Of a stretch of 64,000 bases of DNA, positions 18,224 to 25,377 are shown one piece after another (position 1 is the stretch's first letter; each line of letters opens with the position of its first letter). The position numbers and the translations under genes are program-made. This stretch comes from Verrucomicrobiaceae bacterium (GTDB lineage Bacteria > Verrucomicrobiota > Verrucomicrobiia > Verrucomicrobiales > Verrucomicrobiaceae). The notes under the pieces are model-generated. The model searched no databases, was not told the DNA's origin, and saw only the letters and a list, made by a program, of their open reading frames with translations. Location of the stretch: contig JAEUHM010000058.1 of NCBI GenBank assembly GCA_016795485.1, forward strand, positions 154,184 through 218,183, in the 5' to 3' direction.

Positions 18224-18925
18224 TTAATCGGGACTCCAGTGCCATGAAGAACGGTAAAGGTTAAGGTCCAAGTCTTTCCAATATCTCTTTTCCCACATCA
18301 TCTGGCTCGACTCACCACCATACTTGGCCTCATCATTCATCTTCTTGAAGACTTCATCGGTGATAAACGAGGCATAATTGCCCTCCCTCAATGAGCACAG
18401 TTTGGCGGCGTAGTTGGCGGCGCGACCAACCCAAACCAGGTCGTTCGAGCCTCGAATACCTGTGCGGGCCACAAAGAGCTTGCTGCTATCGACTCCCACC
18501 GCCTGCTTTACCTCGTATGTGCTGCTGGGGTATTGTGCTTTGAGTTTGGGATTGATGATCTTCAACACGGCATAGTTTATTTGCAGCGCGCATCTGGCGG
18601 CCTGTGTGTTCTTCGAGCCTCCGATGAATACGCCCATCACGCGATCACCGTCGAAGGAGGTGATTGTGCCGCCGTTCTTAGTGATGAGACGGCTGGCGCA
18701 AAGGAGGTAGGTTTTGTAAACCTCAGCAGCGAACGCTGGCTTCATGGTATTCACCAGATTGGTCGATTCCGCGAGGTCCGCATAGAGGACGGTGCCTTCG
18801 AGTTCGACGGCGTGATTGCCAAGCTGAATGTCCTCGGGTTCGGGGACTACCTGACCATCTCGCGTCTTCCAAGTGGCCTTGAAGATGTCTTCGACTTCTT
18901 TGGTGAGGTCAGTGGTGAAACTCAT
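18224..18925 (-). CDS. pycC: Pycsar-type class III nucleotidyl cyclase (PycC)
   Basis: The ATG at 18925 (8 nt after the effector stop) is chosen over an upstream in-frame ATG that would overlap the effector; it gives 233 aa. The single class III cyclase domain is visible: first metal Asp in VLYADLAESTN (D50), second in SFDGDRVMGVF (D94), and the substrate/dimer segment LVWVGRAANYAAKL (161-175). A tyrosine sits two residues before the first metal Asp, where purine cyclases usually have Phe. Pycsar cyclases make cCMP or cUMP on phage infection, and the adjacent cyclic-nucleotide-gated effector then kills the cell. The pairing with a cNMP-binding/TIR protein directly upstream is diagnostic of Pycsar. 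Which pyrimidine is used cannot be read from the sequence. Confidence 0.9.
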   Translation of the reverse strand: MSFTTDLTKEVEDIFKATWKTRDGQVVPEPEDIQLGNHAVELEGTVLYADLAESTNLVNTMKPAFAAEVYKTYLLCASRLITKNGGTITSFDGDRVMGVFIGGSKNTQAARCALQINYAVLKIINPKLKAQYPSSTYEVKQAVGVDSSKLFVARTGIRGSNDLVWVGRAANYAAKLCSLREGNYASFITDEVFKKMNDEAKYGGESSQMMWEKRYWKDLDLNLYRSSWHWSPD

Positions 18926-18933
18926 GACGAGGG

Positions 18934-19851
18934 TTATTTGGGGCCAAGGTTCTGGACTGTCTTGCGCACGGCGGTGCATACTGGGCCAACGCGGGCAGCG
19001 ATGGTGTCCTCAGTGCCTTCGGCGTATTCCAGCGGAGTGATGCCGAGCAGGTCAGTGGGCAGCTTGATGTCGATGCCTCGTGGTTTGATGATGAAGGTGC
19101 GGTCTCGGCCAAGGGCTCCCATGAAAAGGCCCAGTTCGAAGATGCAATTGTCGCGAGGGGCACGGTGCTCGACTTCACGTGAGATGAGGGTGTCGTCGGC
19201 AGTGAGAACTAGAATAGCGAAGTCTGCCTTCTTCACTGCTGCGACGAGGCTATCGACGGAGTCGCGTGAGGCGCGAAAGACGCCGTCGGTCCATAGCCGG
19301 ACGACGAACGGATCGTGGGCAAGTCCAGCTTGAAGTTCTCGGGCAATCGGCAGTGCCTCGACAGATGAGCCGATGAAAATGTGAGGTTTGTCGTTCGGAG
19401 GTTGAACCTCTAGTCCACGCTGGCGGAGACGTTCAGCAATTTCGAGGGCAAGACGTCTCCAGAGGTCGGGATACTTGGAGGCCAGTTTGGAAAACGCTGG
19501 CTCGGAGATCCTCGCCAGAACGGTCTGCTCGATAGCAACCACGTCAGCGCTTCGGCGGGCGGAGGGATCAATGGCGGCCATTTCGCCAACATGCTGACCT
19601 GTTTTTCGGCGAGCCTTCTCCCTTCCATTCACCACGACGGAGACTTTTCCGGTCAGGATGAGGAAGATGTCGTTATCTGAGTCTCCTTGTTTGATAAACG
19701 TGCTCTCGGGTTTTCCTGGCTCGATCTGAACAAGATCAACCAAGTTCGCCAGCTCCTTGGCAAGATCTTCGTCGTTGTGCACACATTGCTGTGCCCGAAG
19801 GGCCGCAATCAGGCGAGGGTGGCCGTCAGGACCTTGGAAGCGAGTGATCAT
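18934..19851 (-). CDS. pycTIR: Pycsar effector: cyclic-nucleotide-binding domain fused to TIR domain (PycTIR)
   Basis: The ATG at 19851 lies one base after the stop of the RES gene (an earlier in-frame TTG overlaps it). The 305-aa protein has a cNMP-binding domain at about 25-145 (STFIKQGDSDNDIFLILTGK, then the phosphate-binding cassette GEMAAIDPSARRSADVV with E90 and R99/R100) and a C-terminal TIR domain at about 156-300 (PHIFIGSSVEALPIAREL, VVRLWTDGVF, then DNCIFELGLFMG with putative catalytic E239). This is the architecture of PycTIR, in which cCMP/cUMP binding activates NAD+ cleavage and causes abortive infection. The cyclase gene follows after 8 nt. All key residues appear intact, so the system is probably functional. 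Confidence 0.93.
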   Translation of the reverse strand: MITRFQGPDGHPRLIAALRAQQCVHNDEDLAKELANLVDLVQIEPGKPESTFIKQGDSDNDIFLILTGKVSVVVNGREKARRKTGQHVGEMAAIDPSARRSADVVAIEQTVLARISEPAFSKLASKYPDLWRRLALEIAERLRQRGLEVQPPNDKPHIFIGSSVEALPIARELQAGLAHDPFVVRLWTDGVFRASRDSVDSLVAAVKKADFAILVLTADDTLISREVEHRAPRDNCIFELGLFMGALGRDRTFIIKPRGIDIKLPTDLLGITPLEYAEGTEDTIAARVGPVCTAVRKTVQNLGPK

Positions 19852-19852
19852 A

Positions 19853-21169
19853 TCAATATTCCACAAGGCGTGACATCAGGAAAAGGAATTGAAGGTATCT
19901 CTGAAGTCTCCCGGGTTTAGTCTCCGCGTATGGCGTTTCATTGCCATATTCGTCCACATGGACAAGATCACCAAAAGCTGCATCCAGGTCGTAGCCTGCT
20001 CGTTGCCCAATGTGAGTGAGCGAGTTGGATTTTCCATCTTTGGCAACCTCTATTCGGTGAGCATCCATGACCTCATCGGCGACATTTTTGATGTCACTGA
20101 TCTGTATGGGAGGGGAAATCTCAAATTGCTGAAGCAACTTGAGGTCATGATCGGCATCGCTCGACGGATCATAGTCTGTAAAGAATGCAATATTCTCAAG
20201 ATAGCGATTGAGCTTCAGCCCCTTCTGAACCCGCCACTTTCTCGTGTCGACGCGTGTTGATGTATATAGAATTCCATCAAACTTTGCTTGTCTGGCCCAA
20301 TGGGCGAGAGTTTGAGGGAGCACGTATTCTGGAGCGAACGCATCCAGCGTCGTCACGCTTCTGCGGCGAAATGAACATGTTGCCGCGATTGTGAAGCGGA
20401 TAAATGCATCAACATCGTTTTTGGCACCAGGTGGATCTACTGTTCCCTTTGTCGCCATTCCCTTCAGGTCCATACCTTCGCGTGCAAGGCCGACCACATT
20501 ATTGCGCAGAATTTGAAAAAGTGAGTTACCGAGGTCGAGAACCCGAACCGCATTCGCATCCTTCAGAAAGTAAGTGTTGAAGGAGTAATCATCAATCGCC
20601 TGGGGATCAGCCCCTAGCTCAAAGGCTACATCAAGAATCGAAAGCCCGAGATAGAGAAGCGGTTGTCCTGTGACGCTGTAACGCTGATTGGAGATGCAAT
20701 GACGTTTCGTGAAAGGTATGTGATACAGGTCTTCGCGGCCGAAGCGACCTTTTCGCCCCCGGAAATACAAGACCTTATCCAAGCGGTCTGACCTTGGCTG
20801 GTCGATCCCAAGGTCCAGCATTAGTTTCTCGACAACACTGAATGATTCCCCAAAGCGTCCTGTGATCGATGCAATGTAGGCTTTGCGCATCTCGGCGAAA
20901 ACCTGCTGGTAGTGTGAGCTTCGAACTGCCTTGAGGACCTCATCAATCCACCAGGTGAAGTGTTCGTTATCCTTGTCAGAAGCGTCCTTTAGCTGGTGGA
21001 TTGGGCATTTTGAGACGCTTTCCAACTTGTCGAGAGTCGCCTCAAATCGCAAAGCATAGACCTCCAGAGCACGTTCGTGTCGTGGCGAGAGGTTTTGTGC
21101 AGCCAACCGAAGGTCAGCTTGAAAGTCATCATCGAGAAAGCAGAGCAGACAATGGGGCTGGTGTTTCAT
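19853..21169 (-). CDS. RES-domain protein with N-terminal Cys/His motif (438 aa)
   Basis: The central part matches the RES family: a DLYHIPFTKRHCISNQRYS block, GQPLLYLGLSILDVAFELG, and later EYVLPQTLAHWARQAKF plus DGILYTSTR. The expected Arg-Glu-Ser set is present (R163 in QRYS, E184 in AFELG, S304 in YTSTR). RES domains have an ADP-ribosyltransferase-like fold, and toxins of this family (Res/Xre systems) degrade NAD+. The N-terminus has C7-x-x-C10 and C55-x-x-H58, a possible zinc site, followed by a helical region. The gene starts 12 nt after the methyltransferase stop, and its own stop is one base before the PycTIR start. No Xre antitoxin is nearby. It may be a second NAD+-depleting effector or a regulator linked to Pycsar; the link is inferred from gene spacing. 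Confidence 0.75.
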   Translation of the reverse strand: MKHQPHCLLCFLDDDFQADLRLAAQNLSPRHERALEVYALRFEATLDKLESVSKCPIHQLKDASDKDNEHFTWWIDEVLKAVRSSHYQQVFAEMRKAYIASITGRFGESFSVVEKLMLDLGIDQPRSDRLDKVLYFRGRKGRFGREDLYHIPFTKRHCISNQRYSVTGQPLLYLGLSILDVAFELGADPQAIDDYSFNTYFLKDANAVRVLDLGNSLFQILRNNVVGLAREGMDLKGMATKGTVDPPGAKNDVDAFIRFTIAATCSFRRRSVTTLDAFAPEYVLPQTLAHWARQAKFDGILYTSTRVDTRKWRVQKGLKLNRYLENIAFFTDYDPSSDADHDLKLLQQFEISPPIQISDIKNVADEVMDAHRIEVAKDGKSNSLTHIGQRAGYDLDAAFGDLVHVDEYGNETPYAETKPGRLQRYLQFLFLMSRLVEY

Positions 21170-21181
21170 GCTGGTTGGTCT

Positions 21182-24100
21182 CTAGTGGGCATCTCTTGCT
21201 GAATGGCAGCAGGCGGGATCGGCGGGTGGTGGGGTGAGGAGGGTTCGGTAGGGGGTGCCGCTCTGCATCGACTCACCGAGGGCGTCGTAGATTTGGAGGA
21301 TGGTTTGTTGGGTGCGGTAGTGGCCGTGTTTGGTTTCGTCTTTGCGCTTCACGATGGGGAAGGTGTCCATGATGTAGCTGACGGCTTGGCGGGGCGTGGG
21401 GAAGGCGCGGGTGAGGGCTTCGGGCTGCTGCTGCCACTCGCTCTGGGGGCCGAGGTAGAGGTGGAAGAAGGCGGCGTCCAGCTCGCACCGGAGCAGGAAG
21501 CGCCGCTCCTCGTCCCACCGGAACGGCGGCCCACTCCACCCGCAGTCAGACGCGAACGCCTCCAGGTCCCACGCCGTGTAGGTCAACTCCAGCACGCGGG
21601 GCAGGAGCCAGTCGCGCAATGATGGCGGATTGGGGATTTCCGATTTCGGATCGTTGGCCCATGGGCAGGGCTGGGCGTAGGTGGCCACAGACACGACCGG
21701 AAGCTGGGAGACGATGAACGCACTCATGTGCATTCCTCCAATCTTCTGCCTAGCTACAAAATCGAAAGCGAAGCTACCCATGTTCGCGATTAGTGAGGGG
21801 AGTTGCTGCGCAACTTTGTCTTTGACCAATAGGACCTTGGCTGTGTCAGGAATCGCCAGTGATGGAACAACTGTAGAAATGAAACTGCGCTCGTTGGTGG
21901 CGTTGGTGATGTCCCTCCAAGCAAGCGTCCAAGAGCGTTTCCAGTTATCGCCAAAGCGCCGTGTGGCATCACTCCTTGAGAACCAAAATCGCGTGTGACT
22001 GTAAAAAAACGGATCTGTCTTCTCGGGGTCATCAATTTGGCGCTCTTCCCGCCCATCGTGAGTCATCCAGCGATGATCGTAATGGTGGAAATACTTTCCT
22101 TCGTATAGCGGAAGAAGCCCTTCTCCTGCTTGAGTTAGAAAGTGTCGAGAGTCGTCTGCACTGTTCAGAAACCTTCGGAGTTCTGGAGACCAGTCTGTCT
22201 TCGCAAGCACGGAGAGTCGCCGATAGACGGCCTTTGTCAGTTCGGCATCCGAGAGCGTGCGGAAGATTGGGCACGTCTTGGTCTCTGGGTTGAGTGTAGC
22301 GATTTCTTCACCCGATAAAGTAAACTGGCGGTTCGGGTCGGCCAAGTGATCGATCCTCGTAGCAAAGAAGACGAAGTTTGCGGGTGCTTCTCCTGTCGTT
22401 CTGCGCCCCCCTCGAAGAGTAACAATGCTGAACTTGTAGGAGCGATGGACTGATGGAAAGATTGCTTCTCGGTTTTCAAAATCGAAGAATGACACAAGCT
22501 GTCCATCATCGATTACGGCTTGGAAAAAGAGCTTTGTGGAGTCATCAGTTGCGATGCCTGATGGAAGGATTTGCCCCACTCTGCCGTGATCGCCAACAAC
22601 CGTTCTGGCGCATTCGGCAAACAGAGCAAACAGGTTAACCCTTCCCACTCCGCAGAGCGGAAACCTCTGGCTTGTGCGAACGAAGTTATTGACCGCATTG
22701 ATTTCGCGGAGCCCGTTCAAGTATGCTGCGAACAATGAAGGAGCCTCATGTTCGAGACTAGCAATGAGTCGCTTACGAACTGCCGCAGTGGAGGCATTTG
22801 CAATTTCAGGTCGATTGCTCGCAAAAAACTCTTCTTCGCGGAAGAGAATGGAATCCCACGGCGGATTGCCGAGAATGCAGTCGAAGCCGCCTTGGTCGAA
22901 GACTTGGGGGAAGGCGAGGTGCCAGTGGAAGAAGCGGTATTGAGATGCGAGCTGGGTGACTTCTTTTTCGAGAGCTTCTGGCAAGGCTTGGCCTTGGACG
23001 AAGTTGCGGAGGTGGGCGGTGGTGATGCCCGAGGGCGTTCCTTGTTCTTGGTTCTTTGTTCTTGGTTGCTTTGCCTTTTTCGTGGGAGCTGGGGCTGGCG
23101 GGGGTTGGCCGAAGAGTTCGTCCTGGGTGTGGAGGAGCTGGCCTTCGATGGGCTGGGCGATTTGAGATTGGGGATTTGAGATTTCAGATTCGCCTGCGGC
23201 GACTGGGTAGTTTTTTTTGATGACGAAGGCGGCGCACCAGAGGTCGGCGAGGAGTTTGGCGTGGCGGTATTCAGGGGCGGTCTCGCTGGTGGTGAAGGCG
23301 GCTTCTTTTTCCTGGAGGGCGGCGGGCTGGCTGTCGTCCATGGCCTCGATCTGCGTGGCGGCGTGGCGGAGGCGGTCGCGGATGGTTTGCTCCTCCTGCT
23401 CGAAGAGGGGGCCGAAGCCTTCGCGCTCTTTTTTGTTCCGCTTTTTGAGTTCGGCGCAGGCGGTTTTGTCGTCGCCCTCGATGGCGGTGAAGGTGTCGTC
23501 GGGGAGGCCGGCGGCGATGAGGTCGGGGGTGGTGCCGAGGAGGCTGTTGCCGGTGCGGATGTGGTGGTTGAGGAAGCCGAGGGGCTTGCCGGGATCGACG
23601 GTCTCGAGCCAGAGGGCGACGCGGCAAAGTTCGACGGCCATGGGGTTGATATCGACGCCGTAGAGGCAGCGGCTGGCGACCTCGCGGAGGGCGTGGCGGT
23701 AGTCGTCGGGGCGGACGCCTCCGTCGGGGGCGCGGAGTTCGGCGAGTTTTTCGGCAAGGCGGCGGGCGGCGGCGAGGAGGAAGTGGCCGGAGCCGCAGGA
23801 GGGGTCACAGACGGTGATGGAGAGGAGGGCGTCGATGGGGCGGTCGGGCTGCGCGGCGAGGCGGTCGGCGATGACGGGATCGAGGGCGGACTTGATGAGT
23901 TCCTGGACGAGGGAGTCGGGGGTGTAGTAGGAGCCGGTGGTCTTGCGGGCGTTGCCGGAGGTGGAGCCTTCCTCGGTAAGGCCGACAAAGCCGAAGCGGC
24001 GCGTGGTGAGGTCTAGGCTGGGGACGAGTTCCAGTAGCGACTCGTAAATGGAGCCAAGCTCCTCCGGCCCCATGTTCCGGTAGTCCACAGCCGAGAGGGG

Positions 24101-25366
24101 GCCGGTGGCGCGTGACCAGCGGAGCTGGCGCATGGCCTCCAGCAGGGCGCCATTGCTGAGCTGGGCGGTGTCGAGGTCCGGGCACTGATGCAGGGCAAAT
24201 AGACCGCCGAGGGCAGGTAGGGCCAGCCGTGGCTCTCCCGCTGCCAGGGCACGGAAGGCGACGGTCATGGCGGCCCAGAGGTCGGTGTGGGCATCCGCCG
24301 CTGCCCGGCGCAGGCAGCGGGAACGCAGGCGGCGGAGGGAGTAGCCAGACTCATAGAGCTTTCGGTGCTCCGGCGACGAGGAAGGCGGATGGAGGAGGTT
24401 TCTTTCCTCGGCACAGAAGAGAAATAGCCAGCGGTAGATGAGGCGGAGGAGCTGGTTGAAGAGGTCATCTTTGCTCAATCGCTGTTGGAGCAAGGCGTCA
24501 CGCAGGGCTTGATTGGCCGGGTGGGAGATGAAGCCACTGCCGAGGGTGATGAGGGCGCTCTCGACGCTGGTGCGCAGGCTTTCGCGGACGCGGCTGCCGA
24601 GATCGAGCCCGGCCTTCCGCCATTCTTCCCAAACGCAGCCGTTCGCTGCTGAAACGGTGGCGCGGGTGGCGTGCAGAATGCGCCAGAGGGCGCGGAAGTC
24701 GGCAAAGCGACCGCCCTGGGTGTCTGGATGCAAAATGGCAGCTAGGTTGAACTCCAGAAAGCGCGGCTGGGTGAGGGAGTCTGAGTCGCGAATGAGGCGA
24801 AGGGCGTGGCCGTTTGTGATGATGGCCCAGGCGGCGCGTGGTTCAGCATTGATGTATTGCTGGGCGAGCTGGCCGGGAGTTCGTTTCCTGCTGCCGCTGC
24901 CTTGGATGCCGAAGCTGAGGCTGGACTCGTCCAAGCCCACGCCTGCGGCGGCGATGACGATGGGCAGCGTGCCCGCGCTAGCCTGAGCGGTGATGGGGTA
25001 GCTAAGATCGTGAAGGGTGATCGGGGCCGTCAGCAGGCTGAAGTCCTCATAACCGAGGCAGCTTTTTAGCAGGGTGGTGACGAAGCGGCGGGTGGCCTCG
25101 ATGTCGAGCCGCTGGTGGAACTCGGCATACTCGGCGGTGGCGATGCGGAAGGCGCGGCTGATTTCGTCATCCAGGCGGAGGCCCTTCGGGATGCGGTAGT
25201 CAGCCTCGGATTGATGGGAACCCTGCCCACGGGTGACTTTTTCCAACTCTGCCGGAACAAACAGGCTACCTTCCAGATGGATGCTGTCAAAGGGCAGCGA
25301 GTCCACCGGGCGGCGACGTGCCCGTGGAGCGGTGGGAGTGGTGCGGGCTGCTTTTTTGGCGGGCAT
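21182..25366 (-). CDS. Eco57I-type N6-adenine DNA methyltransferase (DrmMI/PglX-like, 1394 aa)
   Basis: SAM-binding motif I (DPSCGSGHFLL) is at about 521-531, DINPMAVELCRVALW follows, and the catalytic ILGNPPWDSI is at about 832-841. The long N-terminal region (1-450) and a C-terminal specificity-like region are typical of the large Eco57I/COG1002 methylases found in DISARM and related systems. It is last of a trio with a DUF1998 helicase and a SNF2 helicase, and starts 11 nt after the SNF2 stop. Motif I and motif IV are far apart because of an inserted linker (about 645-815). That linker contains low-complexity segments matching short repeats found elsewhere in the window (SEISNPQSQI, RTKNQEQ), and another copy (KSEIPNPPS) lies near the C-terminus. 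A decayed copy of its 3' end is present at 14892-15035. No nuclease domain is evident. Confidence 0.9.
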   Translation of the reverse strand: MPAKKAARTTPTAPRARRRPVDSLPFDSIHLEGSLFVPAELEKVTRGQGSHQSEADYRIPKGLRLDDEISRAFRIATAEYAEFHQRLDIEATRRFVTTLLKSCLGYEDFSLLTAPITLHDLSYPITAQASAGTLPIVIAAAGVGLDESSLSFGIQGSGSRKRTPGQLAQQYINAEPRAAWAIITNGHALRLIRDSDSLTQPRFLEFNLAAILHPDTQGGRFADFRALWRILHATRATVSAANGCVWEEWRKAGLDLGSRVRESLRTSVESALITLGSGFISHPANQALRDALLQQRLSKDDLFNQLLRLIYRWLFLFCAEERNLLHPPSSSPEHRKLYESGYSLRRLRSRCLRRAAADAHTDLWAAMTVAFRALAAGEPRLALPALGGLFALHQCPDLDTAQLSNGALLEAMRQLRWSRATGPLSAVDYRNMGPEELGSIYESLLELVPSLDLTTRRFGFVGLTEEGSTSGNARKTTGSYYTPDSLVQELIKSALDPVIADRLAAQPDRPIDALLSITVCDPSCGSGHFLLAAARRLAEKLAELRAPDGGVRPDDYRHALREVASRCLYGVDINPMAVELCRVALWLETVDPGKPLGFLNHHIRTGNSLLGTTPDLIAAGLPDDTFTAIEGDDKTACAELKKRNKKEREGFGPLFEQEEQTIRDRLRHAATQIEAMDDSQPAALQEKEAAFTTSETAPEYRHAKLLADLWCAAFVIKKNYPVAAGESEISNPQSQIAQPIEGQLLHTQDELFGQPPPAPAPTKKAKQPRTKNQEQGTPSGITTAHLRNFVQGQALPEALEKEVTQLASQYRFFHWHLAFPQVFDQGGFDCILGNPPWDSILFREEEFFASNRPEIANASTAAVRKRLIASLEHEAPSLFAAYLNGLREINAVNNFVRTSQRFPLCGVGRVNLFALFAECARTVVGDHGRVGQILPSGIATDDSTKLFFQAVIDDGQLVSFFDFENREAIFPSVHRSYKFSIVTLRGGRRTTGEAPANFVFFATRIDHLADPNRQFTLSGEEIATLNPETKTCPIFRTLSDAELTKAVYRRLSVLAKTDWSPELRRFLNSADDSRHFLTQAGEGLLPLYEGKYFHHYDHRWMTHDGREERQIDDPEKTDPFFYSHTRFWFSRSDATRRFGDNWKRSWTLAWRDITNATNERSFISTVVPSLAIPDTAKVLLVKDKVAQQLPSLIANMGSFAFDFVARQKIGGMHMSAFIVSQLPVVSVATYAQPCPWANDPKSEIPNPPSLRDWLLPRVLELTYTAWDLEAFASDCGWSGPPFRWDEERRFLLRCELDAAFFHLYLGPQSEWQQQPEALTRAFPTPRQAVSYIMDTFPIVKRKDETKHGHYRTQQTILQIYDALGESMQSGTPYRTLLTPPPADPACCHSARDAH
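21628..21653. repeat. Copy of a short GATTGGGGATTT-type repeat inside the methyltransferase gene
   Basis: This 26-base stretch aligns with 23166-23192 in the same gene with a few mismatches and one gap (shared core GATTGGGGATTT, then GATTTC and GAT). In the protein it encodes part of KSEIPNPPS. It keeps the reading frame open. Confidence 0.6.
23048..23065. repeat. Copy of a TTGGTTCTTTGTTCTTGG repeat inside the methyltransferase gene
   Basis: The 18-mer is part of two tandem TTGTTCTTGG units (23042-23051 and 23056-23065, 14-nt period). The reverse complement occurs at 63699-63716 with one mismatch, 40 kb away between genes. In the methyltransferase it is translated as part of RTKNQEQ within a disordered linker. 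Confidence 0.65.
23159..23193. repeat. Internal GATTTGAGATT repeat in the methyltransferase gene
   Basis: Two GATTTGAGATT units (one ending in GATTGGGG, one in GATTTCAGATTCG) lie in tandem. The stretch encodes SEISNPQSQI in the linker between methyltransferase motifs I and IV. A diverged copy is at 21628-21653 in the same gene. It looks like an inserted simple-sequence element rather than ancestral coding sequence. Confidence 0.6.
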
Positions 25367-25377
25367 GAAAGGGGAAA

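Noticed and set aside
22717..23988. 423-codon Pro/Ser/Thr-rich open frame on the - strand, and a Gly/Ala-rich one on the + strand (23261-24016)
   Set aside because: Both overlap the methyltransferase gene, have extreme composition and no motifs; they are shadows of its codon bias.
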